Positions 33,823 through 43,078 of a DNA stretch of 64,000 nt are shown here, one piece after another. The notes beneath the pieces are model-generated. The model was given only the letters and a program-made list of their open reading frames with translations, had not been told where the DNA came from and did no database searches. Position numbers and translations under genes: made by a program. The DNA comes from JBCCMQ01 sp039179985 (GTDB lineage: Bacteria; Pseudomonadota; Alphaproteobacteria; Rhodobacterales; Rhodobacteraceae), in contig JBCDED010000005.1 in NCBI GenBank assembly GCA_039179985.1, positions 1 to 64,000 of the forward strand, in the 5' to 3' direction. Numbering within the stretch: the stretch's first letter is position 1; each line of letters begins with the position of its first letter.

Positions 33823-35780
33823 GCCGTCCGTGCCCCGAGGTTCGGGTCGACCTCGTCTTCGGTATCATCGAAAAAGGACCGAACGATCAGCGTTGCCACG
33901 CCCAGGATTAGCCCGGCGAGCGCCAACCACCACATGTACCAGATCGCCCCGAACCCGACGCAGAAGCCCGCAAAACCGATGAGAGGCCCGACGACCGTGT
34001 TGCGCGGCACAAGGATCGGCGTGTCGTCAGGCTCGGTGCGCACAGGCTGGCCACTGGCCTTGGCCGCGTGGAAGGCGTCGCGCGTTGAGACCACGGGCAC
34101 ATTGTCAAAATTCCATGCCGGTGGCGGCGAAGGCATAGACCATTCCAACGTCCGCCCGTCCCACGGATCGCCAGTCGTGTCGGCCAGCGCCGCGCGGTCC
34201 CTGACGCTGACCCAAAGCTGCATGGCCAGCGACAGGATGCCAAAGAGGATCAGGACAGCGCCGACAAATGCGATGATCAGCAAAGGCTGCCAGTCGGGGT
34301 TGCCGTAGGTCTCCATCCGGCGCGGCATGCCCATCAGGCCTAGCGGGTAAAGCGGCATGAAGGCCAGAAGGAACCCCACAAGCCAGAGCCAGAACGCTCG
34401 CGCGCCCCATCTTCGGTCAAGCCGGAAGCCAAACGCCTTCGGAAACCAGTAGATGTACCCCGCGAGGTACCCGAAAAGCACGCCCGGGATGATCATGTTG
34501 TGGAAATGGGCAACCAGGAAAGTGGTGTTGTGCGTGGCGTAGTTGACAGGCGGAATGGCGAGCAGAACGCCGCTCGCCCCGCCGATCACAAAAAGGCACA
34601 TGAAACCAATGGTAAACAGCATCGGTGGTTCGAACCGCACGCGCCCGCGGAACATGGTGAAGAGCCAGTCGAACACCTTCACGCCCGTCGGAACGGCAAT
34701 GACCATGGTCGCGATGCCGAAGACGGCGTTCACATTGGCCCCGGCGCCCATGGTAAAGAAATGATGCAGCCAGACCGTGAAAGACAAAACCGCAATGCAG
34801 GCGGTTGCATAGACAAGGGAGGGGTAGCCGAAGAGGCGTTTGGAGGAAAAGGTTGCCACGACCTCGGAGAAGATGCCGAAGGCGGGCAGGATCAGGATGT
34901 ACACTTCCGGATGCCCCCAGATCCAGAAGAGATTCATATAGTTCATCAGGTTCCCGCCATCTTCGTTGGTGAAGAAGTGCAGGCCGAGCGTCCGGTCGAG
35001 CGCCAGCATTGCGGTGGCAACGGTCAGGGCAGGGAAAGCAAAGATAATCAGGATGCTTGAACAAAGCGCGGTCCAGACGAACATGGGCATCAGCATCAGC
35101 CGCATGCCCGGCGCGCGCTTGCGGAAGATCGTGACAATGAAATTGATCCCCGACATGGTCGTTCCGACGCCACTGATCAGGATGGACCAGATCCAGTAGT
35201 CGACGCCTACGCCGGGCGTGAACTCTACGCCTGAGTAAGGGGGATAGCCGGTCCAGCCCGCCGTCGAAAAGCGCCCGATAACGAGCGAAATCAGCATCAG
35301 ACCGGCCCCAGCCGCCGTCAGCCAGAAGCTGATGGCGTTCATCGTCGGAAAGGCCACATCGCGCGCCCCGATTTGCAAAGGCACGACAAAGTTCATAAGC
35401 CCGGCCATGAAGGGCATGGCCATGAAGAAGATCATGATCGTGCCGTGACTGCTGAAGATCTGCTCAAAGTGCTCCGGTGGCAGGTAGCCGCCGCTGTCGT
35501 ATGCCATGGCCTGTTGCAGCCGCATCATGATCGCATCGACAAACCCGCGCACCAGCATCACGAGGGCGAGAACGATGTACATGATCCCGATACGCTTGTG
35601 GTCGACGGTCGTCAGCCAGCCGGTCCAGAGGGCGCGCCATTGTCGAAGCCAGGTCACAAGGATCAGGAACCCGAGCCCGCCCGCAACAGTCACCACGGCC
35701 CCGCCAAAGGCGACCCAACTGTAAAACGGCAGGGCGTCAGGGCCGAGGCGGCCGAAAAGGACGGAAAGCGCGCCTGTCAT
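33819..35780 (-). CDS. cyoB: Cytochrome bo-type quinol oxidase subunit I
   Basis: The 653-residue catalytic subunit of a haem-copper quinol oxidase: quinol is oxidised, O2 reduced to water, and protons pumped. Copper and haem ligands are visible in WGHPEVYILILPAFGI (His of CuB with the linked Tyr), TVWLHHFFTMG (two CuB histidines) and VAHFHNMIIPG (haem histidines). The proton-channel region MNFVVPLQIGARDVAFPTMN is intact. Length matches CyoB (about 660) with 15 helices rather than the 12 of cytochrome aa3 subunits. It is joined to cyoA and cyoC by ATGA overlaps. Confidence 0.95.
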   Translation of the reverse strand: MTGALSVLFGRLGPDALPFYSWVAFGGAVVTVAGGLGFLILVTWLRQWRALWTGWLTTVDHKRIGIMYIVLALVMLVRGFVDAIMMRLQQAMAYDSGGYLPPEHFEQIFSSHGTIMIFFMAMPFMAGLMNFVVPLQIGARDVAFPTMNAISFWLTAAGAGLMLISLVIGRFSTAGWTGYPPYSGVEFTPGVGVDYWIWSILISGVGTTMSGINFIVTIFRKRAPGMRLMLMPMFVWTALCSSILIIFAFPALTVATAMLALDRTLGLHFFTNEDGGNLMNYMNLFWIWGHPEVYILILPAFGIFSEVVATFSSKRLFGYPSLVYATACIAVLSFTVWLHHFFTMGAGANVNAVFGIATMVIAVPTGVKVFDWLFTMFRGRVRFEPPMLFTIGFMCLFVIGGASGVLLAIPPVNYATHNTTFLVAHFHNMIIPGVLFGYLAGYIYWFPKAFGFRLDRRWGARAFWLWLVGFLLAFMPLYPLGLMGMPRRMETYGNPDWQPLLIIAFVGAVLILFGILSLAMQLWVSVRDRAALADTTGDPWDGRTLEWSMPSPPPAWNFDNVPVVSTRDAFHAAKASGQPVRTEPDDTPILVPRNTVVGPLIGFAGFCVGFGAIWYMWWLALAGLILGVATLIVRSFFDDTEDEVDPNLGARTA

Positions 35781-36562
35781 TGGTCTTGCGTGCCCCCGCT
35801 ATGCGAATGCTCTGACCCTATGAAATGGGCGATGCGCGAGGCGAAAAACCCGTCGGGCACGCTGGCGTAGTAGCTGACCGGTGCGGCGATACTCGGCTTG
35901 CTGATCTCGGCAAAGGTCGCGACATCAAGGGTGGCGTCGCTTTGGCGGACCTTTTCGGTCCATCCCTCGAAGTCGGACTCTGACAGGGACAGCACCCTGA
36001 AGGTCTGATCAGAAAATCCGTCGCCGGTAAACTGCATGTTGCGCCCCTCGGTCTCACCCACATCGTTGGACAGAAGATTGAGCTTCGTCTCCATGCCCGC
36101 CATAGCGTAGATCTGGCCGCCGAGCGCAGGGATCATGAAGGAGTTCATGGCCACTTCCGAAGTGATGTGAAAGGTCACGGGGCGCCCCGCAGGGAGGGCC
36201 AGTTCATTAACCGTGCCAATACCCTCGTCAGGATAGATAAAAAGCCATTTCCAATCGAGGGCTATGGCCTGCACCCGCAACGGATCGGCGCCCGGCAATG
36301 GTTTGTACGGGTCAAGGCGGTGGGTCTGGTTCCAGACGATGGTCGCGAGAACCGCGATCATCGCAAAGGGAATACCCCAAAGTACGACTTCCAGCGCGCG
36401 TGAATGGTCCCAGTCGGGCTGGTAGTCGCCCTTTCCGCCGGACGCGCGGTAACGCCAGGCCACAACCAGAGTAAGGATGATCACCGGTATGATGATGATC
36501 ATCATCAGCCAGAAGGCGCGCCACATGAGTTCCGCTTCGGCTTCGGCAATCGGTCCCGTCAA
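35777..36562 (-). CDS. cyoA: Cytochrome bo-type quinol oxidase subunit II
   Basis: A 261-residue subunit with two membrane helices (about 13-35 and 58-78) and a periplasmic cupredoxin domain. The CuA ligands of cytochrome c oxidases are absent (no C-x3-C after SEVAMNSFMIPALGGQIYAM), so it is a quinol oxidase subunit. Start TTG 36562 follows AGAGG by 7 bases. Unlike typical CyoA (about 300 residues) there is no lipoprotein signal; the frame upstream is open for 28 codons but has no ATG, GTG or TTG. First gene of cyoABCD. Confidence 0.88.
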   Translation of the reverse strand: MTGPIAEAEAELMWRAFWLMMIIIIPVIILTLVVAWRYRASGGKGDYQPDWDHSRALEVVLWGIPFAMIAVLATIVWNQTHRLDPYKPLPGADPLRVQAIALDWKWLFIYPDEGIGTVNELALPAGRPVTFHITSEVAMNSFMIPALGGQIYAMAGMETKLNLLSNDVGETEGRNMQFTGDGFSDQTFRVLSLSESDFEGWTEKVRQSDATLDVATFAEISKPSIAAPVSYYASVPDGFFASRIAHFIGSEHSHSGGTQDQ

Positions 36563-36652
36563 AACGTGCCTCTGTTTTCCACCTTGATCCTGCGCCGCAA
36601 GCAGCGATGGCGGACAGGCAATTGTCCCAATTTCCGGTACTTTACGACAGAT

Positions 36653-37270
36653 TTATCCCTGCGCAACATCGCGTTTTCGGGCGCGCGCATCTACCGCGCC
36701 CTGTGCTGCGAACCCCAAGAACAGGCAGAGCAGATGGGCAGAGTCTGCAATGGCGTCAAAGGAGATCCAGACTTTGATCCCGATCGCCAGACAAATGATC
36801 ACAAGGTAGAACCAGCGACGGGGTCTTTGCGCCGCCAGTGCGCCAATCAGGCCAAAGCCGCCCGCAGACATGCCCACGTCAAGCACCGACAGCGCCGTGC
36901 CGTCCATCTCTGGGTGCATGGCGACAAGCGCTGGAAGGACACCAAAAAGCACCAGAAGTGTGCCCGCAAGGTCGATGGCAAGAAACATTATGACCGCGCG
37001 CCGGGTGCCTTCCGTCCATTCATAGAGCCCGATAACCGCGGCGGCGAAGACCAGCTGCCGCAGGAACATGCCCAGATCGTGGGAAAGGAAAGTGCCCGTG
37101 AAAAGGCGGTGCACCTCACCCTCTCGGACACTCTGGTGGCTGATGCCCCAATCAGACAGCGCGCCGTCGGGCAGGACCCCGCCAAGCGTACCTGCGGCGG
37201 CATTGGCCAGCACCATGATCGCAACAAAGATCACCGTGAACGGCAGGCGGGCGAGCACATTTGGTCCCAT
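36653..37270 (-). CDS. Rhomboid-like intramembrane protein
   Basis: A 205-residue protein with six hydrophobic segments. Three rhomboid-type landmarks occur in order: HRLFTGTFLSHDLGMFLRQ after the first helix, a candidate nucleophile Ser in VGMSAGGFGLIGAL (rhomboids have GxSG), and a histidine in DSAHLLCLFLGFAAQ in the last helix (rhomboids have H-x3-G). This suggests an intramembrane serine protease or an inactive relative. It starts 9 bases after mprF ends, in the same direction, so the two are probably one operon. The Ser motif is GMSA, not exactly GxSG, hence moderate confidence. Confidence 0.62.
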   Translation of the reverse strand: MGPNVLARLPFTVIFVAIMVLANAAAGTLGGVLPDGALSDWGISHQSVREGEVHRLFTGTFLSHDLGMFLRQLVFAAAVIGLYEWTEGTRRAVIMFLAIDLAGTLLVLFGVLPALVAMHPEMDGTALSVLDVGMSAGGFGLIGALAAQRPRRWFYLVIICLAIGIKVWISFDAIADSAHLLCLFLGFAAQGAVDARARKRDVAQG

Positions 37271-37279
37271 GGGCGGGCG

Positions 37280-39868
37280 CTATTTGATCAAGCCACGTAC
37301 GCCGCCCGACACGAGCACGTTGACCTCGTAGAGGATACGCGGCACGGCAAAGCCGCCGGGGCTGGCCAGGTAGTTCGGTTCCCAGACCGGGTTGAACTTT
37401 TGCTTGAAGTCCCGCAGCCCTTCGAAGTGGTAGAAGTGCTCGCCATGCTCGTAGACAAACCCGCCAAGCCGGTTCCAGAAGGAGGCAAGCTGGCGGTTGT
37501 CGATGCCCGAGAATGGCGCAGAGCCCAGCGAGAACCAGTGGAACCCCTGTTCGGCGCCCCAGACCATCATCTCGGCAAAAAGCGCGTCCATGGCAAAGTT
37601 GGGACCGTCGGGGATGTAGCGCATGAGATCGAGCGACAGTTCGTGCTTGTGCCCGCTCTGGAAGAGATTGGCGAAGGCGATGATCTTTCCCGTGGGGTCC
37701 CGCAGCACCGCAAAATCGAAGTTCGACACGTAGCCCTCTTCGAAGCCGCCCATGGCAAAGCTCTTCTCTTCGCCTTGTTTCGATGCGAGCCAGGTATCTG
37801 AAATGGCCCTCAACTCCGGCAGGACGGGGGCCAGGTTTTCTTTTGGTATGATCTCAAACGTGCAATTCTCGCGCAGCGCCCTGTTGCGGGCTTGCCGGAA
37901 GCTTTTCTTGGAAGATCCATCAAGGGTGAATCCGTCCAGATCCACGCGGGCGACTTCGCCGATCTTCATGATCGTCAGCCCCAGATCGAGGTAGGTGGGC
38001 AGGTAGCGCGGTGACACCGCGTAAAAAGCGCAGCGCTTTCCCTCGCGGTCCGCGCGTTCGCGCAACTCCCAGATTAACTCGCGGCCCTGTTCCATGTCGC
38101 CCACGGGTTCGCCTTTGGAGATCAGCGAAGATCCCGTATCGGCGTAGGAAATGAAGGCCTTGCCGTCATTCGAGATCAAAAAGGACTTGTCGCCGATCAG
38201 CGCCATATTGGATTCGGTGTCTTCGCTCTCGGCCACCAACTGGCGTACCACATCGGGAATAGGCTCTCCCGGTTTCGGCGTGCGGCGGTTCGACAGCACC
38301 GAATCAAAGGCGATCGCGGCCAGAAGCAACGCCACCACAAGGCTCGCCCGCAGGTACCGCGAGGCGTCACCGTGCCAGGCAAAATCCCACCAGAGTGCGT
38401 CTTTGTATTCCACGTTGCTGTAGGACAGGGCCCCGATCCAGGTGATTGCCACCAGCAGCGTGATGAGGCTGACGATCCATGTGCCATTGAGGCGGAAGAC
38501 CGATTCACTTTCCACGCGGTAAAAGGCGGTTCGGAAAAGCGCCAACAGACCGATTGTCAGCAAGAGCCCAAGCGCCTCTTCCCAGTCAAGCCCCTTGATC
38601 AGCGATACGGCGAACCCCACCACCATCAGGATCATGGCGATCACCCAGGCCCTGTGAAGCTTGCGATAAAGCCCGCGCGAAATGACAATCAGCAGCAGCC
38701 CGATGATGCTTCCCGTCAGGTGCGACGCTTCGATAAAGGACAGGGGTACCACGTCGCGCAGGACCCCGAGCCGGCTGCTGTCAGAGGGCAGATTGCCGGA
38801 TATCAGCAGAATTGTCCCGGCAAGAAGAGAAATGCCCGCTGCGCAGAAGGGCACAAAAGGCCGTGTGAGGTCAAAGATCAGCGAGGCTGTTTTTGTGACC
38901 GATCGCCGTTCGGTGATGGCCCAGGCGATGCCCAGGCCCGCCACTGCGACGAGGAAGGGCATAAGGGTGTAGATCGTCCGGTAAAGGAGCAGCGATGCCA
39001 GAATGTCGGATCGCCCGGCGGCCCCGAGGCCGGCAATGATCGTCGCTTCGAACACCCCCAGCCCACCCGGCGCGTGACTGAGCATTCCCAGGGCAATGGC
39101 TGCGATGTAGATGACAAAGAAATAGGGGAAACTCTGAACAAGGTCGGGCGGCATAAGGACATAAAGCGTCATGGCCGCGGCTGCATTTTCGATCACACCC
39201 GCCAGCGTCAGGCCCGCGGCAAGGCGACCGTTGGGCAGGTTGAACTCAAAGCCCGCAAGCGCAAAGCGCCGCCCGTCTCGCGCGAGCCAGATCATCAACG
39301 CCGCCAGCGAAACCAAAAGTACAACGCCGATAATTGTTTCGGTCGTGGTGTCCAGTGGCATGATCGAGGACAGCCGCTCGGGGTGCAGGGTCAGAAGAAC
39401 GCCCAGAAGAAGCGTCAGACCCATCCACAGCCCAATCCAGGTGGTCGCGATCACGCCGGCCACGCGGCTGAGGTCAAGACCAAGCGAGGCATAGGCGCGG
39501 TAGCGTACGGCGGTGCCGGTCAGATAGGAAAACCCTAGAAGGTTCGACACGGCCGACCCGCTACTGCCCGCCAGCCCGGCGACCCAACTTGGAATAAGGC
39601 CGCGGGCCACACTCTTGACGGCCAGGATGTCGTAGAAGGACACCCCGATAAAGCTGATCGTGGTCCACATGACGGCGGCGGCCAGCGTGATGTTCGAACT
39701 GGCGGCCATGTCTGCCTTGATATCGCTCCAATGAGCTTCGGCGGCGAGCTTGTGCAGGACATAGATCGAAATGGCGACAATGGTCAGCGGGACGACGACC
39801 CGAAAGACCGGGCTTTCGACGGCCAGGACGATACGCTCGAAGAACGAGGTTTTCTTTGCGACGGCCAT
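37280..39868 (-). CDS. mprF: Bifunctional lysylphosphatidylglycerol synthase/flippase
   Basis: An 862-residue MprF/LpiA-family enzyme that adds an amino acid (usually lysine) from tRNA to phosphatidylglycerol and flips the product, reducing surface negative charge. The N-terminal flippase half has about eight helices with FSYLTGTAVRYRAYASLGL and GMLSHAPGGLGVFEATII. The second helix block leads to the C-terminal synthase domain (from about residue 540) with SKKSFRQARNRAL, SFAMGGFEEGYV and FHWFSLGSAPFSG near the substrate pocket. ATG 39868. It lies upstream of the rhomboid-like gene, and cyoABCD follows in the same direction. Confidence 0.93.
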   Translation of the reverse strand: MAVAKKTSFFERIVLAVESPVFRVVVPLTIVAISIYVLHKLAAEAHWSDIKADMAASSNITLAAAVMWTTISFIGVSFYDILAVKSVARGLIPSWVAGLAGSSGSAVSNLLGFSYLTGTAVRYRAYASLGLDLSRVAGVIATTWIGLWMGLTLLLGVLLTLHPERLSSIMPLDTTTETIIGVVLLVSLAALMIWLARDGRRFALAGFEFNLPNGRLAAGLTLAGVIENAAAAMTLYVLMPPDLVQSFPYFFVIYIAAIALGMLSHAPGGLGVFEATIIAGLGAAGRSDILASLLLYRTIYTLMPFLVAVAGLGIAWAITERRSVTKTASLIFDLTRPFVPFCAAGISLLAGTILLISGNLPSDSSRLGVLRDVVPLSFIEASHLTGSIIGLLLIVISRGLYRKLHRAWVIAMILMVVGFAVSLIKGLDWEEALGLLLTIGLLALFRTAFYRVESESVFRLNGTWIVSLITLLVAITWIGALSYSNVEYKDALWWDFAWHGDASRYLRASLVVALLLAAIAFDSVLSNRRTPKPGEPIPDVVRQLVAESEDTESNMALIGDKSFLISNDGKAFISYADTGSSLISKGEPVGDMEQGRELIWELRERADREGKRCAFYAVSPRYLPTYLDLGLTIMKIGEVARVDLDGFTLDGSSKKSFRQARNRALRENCTFEIIPKENLAPVLPELRAISDTWLASKQGEEKSFAMGGFEEGYVSNFDFAVLRDPTGKIIAFANLFQSGHKHELSLDLMRYIPDGPNFAMDALFAEMMVWGAEQGFHWFSLGSAPFSGIDNRQLASFWNRLGGFVYEHGEHFYHFEGLRDFKQKFNPVWEPNYLASPGGFAVPRILYEVNVLVSGGVRGLIK

Positions 39869-40085
39869 TCAGGTGGCCCGGATGGTTGACGGCACTGGAT
39901 CCCCGCTTTTCCTGCGTGATCGCCTGAAACTTGGAAACACTCCCATGAGCGTTATCAAATACTGGACGAATCGACGGCAAGTCCAGAAAATGATTGAAAG
40001 TTAAAAAAGGTGCCGGAGCGGGCGCATGACGGGCAGGGGGGCCGAACGGCACTTCGCTTATTTCCAATAGGGAGTGTTGGGAAGA

Positions 40086-40496
40086 ATGGAGAACGCCGAA
40101 AGTGGCTGGGCCGCGATCCAGAGCGGCTACTATTTCTGGGACATTATCGCACTGATTTGCGGCATGATCTGCGTTTTCGGCGGGCTTGCCATCTTTGCCT
40201 GGATTCTGGGCCTTCCGGGCCGCATCGCCGTCGCCCGGAACCATCCCGAAGCCGAGGCTGTTTACACCATGGGGTGGGCGGGGTTTCTTGCGGTCATCCC
40301 CTGGATTAATGCCTTTATCTGGGCCTTCAAGCCAAGCGATGTTGTGGACATCCGGCGGTTTCCCGACGAAGAGGCCGAGGCTATCAGGCGCGACATCGCG
40401 CGCCTGAAGAAATTCGCCTATGGCGACGAAGATCCGCCCGAGCCTAACGGGACTGAGCCGGGCGAGGATGAACCCAGCGATAGCCGGACGACCTAG
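40086..40496 (+). CDS. DUF3302 (YiaW-like) inner membrane protein
   Basis: A 136-residue protein with two membrane helices (about 16-42 and 62-80). The loop text LPGRIAVARNHPEAEAVYTMGWAG matches the DUF3302/YiaW pattern, where a similar arginine-asparagine-His-Pro segment joins the helices. In Escherichia coli yiaW precedes yiaV, an HlyD-type gene; the same order is present here with a 3-base gap. The tail is acidic. ATG 40086 is chosen over TTG 40074. Role: probable small partner of the export system. Confidence 0.75.
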   Translation: MENAESGWAAIQSGYYFWDIIALICGMICVFGGLAIFAWILGLPGRIAVARNHPEAEAVYTMGWAGFLAVIPWINAFIWAFKPSDVVDIRRFPDEEAEAIRRDIARLKKFAYGDEDPPEPNGTEPGEDEPSDSRTT

Positions 40497-40499
40497 AGG

Positions 40500-41645
40500 A
40501 TGCTGGGTGTTGTTGCCATCACGCTGATCTACGTGGCGTTTATCTGGCTGGTTTTCTTCAGGTTCAAATGGATGCGCTTCACGCCGGTCTGGGGGCTGAT
40601 TTCGGCGTTCTTCCTTCTCCATCTGCTCATCGTTCCTCTTGTGGGCACGCGGATGCAGTCGCCGTTTACCAGTGACGTGCGCGTGGTGCGCCATACGGTC
40701 CAGTTGATCCCGCGCCTGCCCGAGCCGACGCTAGTCACCGAAGTGCATGTCAACGACAACATGCCGGTCAAGAAGGGTGATCTGCTCTTTGTCTTTGACC
40801 AGACCATCTACAAGGCGCAGGTCACCGCGGCACAAGCGGCGCTCGTGGCAGCCAAACAGAATGTGAAGATCCTCGAAGCCGATATCGCCATCGCTAAGGA
40901 CAGCGTCAAACGCGCCCAGTCCGATCTCGATTTCGCCCTGCTTCAGCAGAAACGCTTTACAACGCTCGCCGCCCAGCGGGCAGGCTCCCAAGAATCCGCC
41001 GACGAATGGACGGCACGGGTGAACTCGGCACAGGCAGAACTGGCAGAATCCGAGGAAAACCAGAAACGCGCGGAACTGACCTATGCATCGCAGATCGACG
41101 GGGTAAACACCTCGGTCATTCAAGCTCAATCGGAACTGGATCAGGCCAAATACTACCTCGACCAGACCAAAATGCGCGCGCCCCATAATGGTACGATCAT
41201 CAACCTGCAGGTTCAGGAGGGCATGGTTTCGGGCAATCTGCGCATTGGCGCCATTGCCGCCCTGATTGTCGAGGAGGACCCTTATCTGATAGCGGCCTAT
41301 CGTCAGGAAAACCTGCGAAACGTACGCGTGGGCCAACCGGTTGTTATCGCGATCAACACATACCCCGGAAAACATTTTACGGGGAAGGTGGCCGACATCT
41401 GGGAAGCCAGCCGCCGTGGCCAGTTCACGCCATCCGGCCGGTTGCCGGAGTTCCCGGACATCCCAATTCACACCGAGGTCCGCCTACCAGTGAAGATCAC
41501 GCTGGATGACCCGACGGTCCGCCTTGGCATCGGCGTCGGTGGTGCCACGCTGATCCTCACAAGCGACAGTCCTTTTACCTGGCTCGGCCAGATCTCCCTG
41601 CGCTCCTACACATGGGCGCGGTGGGTCTATCCGCTGCCACTCTAG
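40500..41645 (+). CDS. HlyD/EmrA-type membrane fusion protein (YiaV-like)
   Basis: A 381-residue periplasmic adaptor with two N-terminal membrane segments, then a split biotinyl-lipoyl-like domain (TEVHVNDNMPVKKGDLLFVFDQ and MRAPHNGTIINLQVQEGMVSG), a long coiled coil between them (about residues 100-205), and a beta-barrel domain ending RVGQPVVIAINTYPGKHFTGKV. It would link an inner-membrane component to the outer-membrane factor encoded 8 bases downstream. There is no MFS or ABC pump in the set; the DUF3302 protein is the only inner-membrane partner seen. Confidence 0.88.
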   Translation: MLGVVAITLIYVAFIWLVFFRFKWMRFTPVWGLISAFFLLHLLIVPLVGTRMQSPFTSDVRVVRHTVQLIPRLPEPTLVTEVHVNDNMPVKKGDLLFVFDQTIYKAQVTAAQAALVAAKQNVKILEADIAIAKDSVKRAQSDLDFALLQQKRFTTLAAQRAGSQESADEWTARVNSAQAELAESEENQKRAELTYASQIDGVNTSVIQAQSELDQAKYYLDQTKMRAPHNGTIINLQVQEGMVSGNLRIGAIAALIVEEDPYLIAAYRQENLRNVRVGQPVVIAINTYPGKHFTGKVADIWEASRRGQFTPSGRLPEFPDIPIHTEVRLPVKITLDDPTVRLGIGVGGATLILTSDSPFTWLGQISLRSYTWARWVYPLPL

Positions 41646-41652
41646 GCCGAGG

Positions 41653-43068
41653 ATGACGGACAAGGTGGAACGCGCAACTTTCGGAACTCTCAGGCTTAGC
41701 GGGGCGGCGCTGGCGATGGTATCGCTGCTGGGCTGCGAACTGGCCGAGCCGCCGACCGACGCCCAGCTGGTGCAGGACGCCTTGCCCGCAACGACCACAA
41801 TACCGGCACAGTGGGCCACCTCCGGCGTGCCGACAACGGCGGTACAGGGCAATTGGGTGGCGAGTTTCCGCGACCCTAACATGGTGCGTCTCGTCAATGA
41901 GGGGCTGGTCAATAACCGTGATCTCGTCGCGGCCTCCGCGCGCGTCGAGGCGGCGATCCAGACCGCTGTGATCGCCGGTGCGCCGCTTTTACCGCAGGTC
42001 GGACTTGAGGGCGGCATACAGAATTCAGAGCTGAGGGGGCCGGGAATCAACAGGACAACCTCCGGCGCGATCATTGCCGCGTCCTGGGAACTCGACATCT
42101 GGGGCAGGCTGCGTGCCAGCCAGGCCTCCTCGGCAGCCCTGGCCCAGGCCATCGCAGACGATGCCGCTTACCTGCAGCAATCTATCGCGGCCACAATTGC
42201 CCGGACGTGGATCGCCAACATCGAAGTCGGCCGACTGATCTCGGTCAGCAAGAAGGCCGCGGCGAACTACGCCGAGCTTCTGGAATTGACCAACGAGAAA
42301 GAGGCCGCGGGCCAGGTATCCGACTTTGACGTTGTCCAGGCCCGGTCGCGCCTCGCGGCGGCGCAGGCGGCCACCAGCAGCCTGCAAACCACGCAGAACG
42401 AGGCCATCGGCGATCTTGAGGTCCTTTTGGGCCGGTACCCAAGTCTGCGCCTGAAACCAGCCGCGGCCTTCCCGCGTATGCCCACCGCGCTTCCAGCCTC
42501 GGGGTTGCCCTTGTCGCTTCTCGACCGACGGCCCGACATCGCCGCTGCCCGGAACAAGGTCGTCTCGGCCTTCTTCCGCTCGGAAGAGGCCCGGCTGACC
42601 CGTCTTCCGGGGATCACGCTATCCGCTGCGGGGGGAACGCTGTTCGACCCCGATTTTGCCCTGCTGGGCGCAAACCCCGAATTCTTCCGCATTGGTCTCA
42701 ATCTCCTTCAGCCGATCTTTGCGGGGGGCGCGATTGAGGCGGATATCGCCCGCATGTCCGCAAACCAGAGAGCGGCGGTGGCGGAGTATGGACAGACGGT
42801 TCTGAAAGCCTTTGACGAGGTCGAAACCGCACTCGCCAATGAGCGCGTGCTGCGCCAGGAACTCGCGAACTGGTCGGCGGCGCTGGCGGATTCGAACGAA
42901 GCGCTGGAGCTTGCCAACGACCGCTACGTGCAGGGCACCATCGACATGACCGATCTGCTCTTCCTCCAGCAGTTCCAGATCGAGCGCGAGGTCAGCGTGA
43001 TCCAGACCGAAGCCGCGCTGCTCAGCAACCGGGTGCTGCTGTACATGGCCCTTGGCGAAGAGTTCTAG
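41653..43068 (+). CDS. Outer-membrane efflux lipoprotein, NodT/TolC type
   Basis: A 471-residue outer-membrane factor. The signal peptide ends in a lipobox (SLLGC), so it is a lipoprotein of the NodT/OprM class. Two OEP repeats are visible: a first with FRDPNMVRLVNEGLVNNRDLVAASARVEAA and ASWELDIWGRLRAS, and a second beginning LPLSLLDRRPDIAAARNKVVSA with FAGGAIEADIARMSANQRAAVAEYGQTVL. It completes the DUF3302-adaptor-outer membrane factor operon. The stop is 10 bases from the convergent AsmA gene. Confidence 0.92.
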   Translation: MTDKVERATFGTLRLSGAALAMVSLLGCELAEPPTDAQLVQDALPATTTIPAQWATSGVPTTAVQGNWVASFRDPNMVRLVNEGLVNNRDLVAASARVEAAIQTAVIAGAPLLPQVGLEGGIQNSELRGPGINRTTSGAIIAASWELDIWGRLRASQASSAALAQAIADDAAYLQQSIAATIARTWIANIEVGRLISVSKKAAANYAELLELTNEKEAAGQVSDFDVVQARSRLAAAQAATSSLQTTQNEAIGDLEVLLGRYPSLRLKPAAAFPRMPTALPASGLPLSLLDRRPDIAAARNKVVSAFFRSEEARLTRLPGITLSAAGGTLFDPDFALLGANPEFFRIGLNLLQPIFAGGAIEADIARMSANQRAAVAEYGQTVLKAFDEVETALANERVLRQELANWSAALADSNEALELANDRYVQGTIDMTDLLFLQQFQIEREVSVIQTEAALLSNRVLLYMALGEEF

Positions 43069-43078
43069 GGCAGGGCGC

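Noticed and set aside
38372..39538. 388-codon antisense frame opposite mprF
   Set aside because: Same reason: shadow of high-GC coding sequence, Gln/Arg/His-rich, no recognisable domain.
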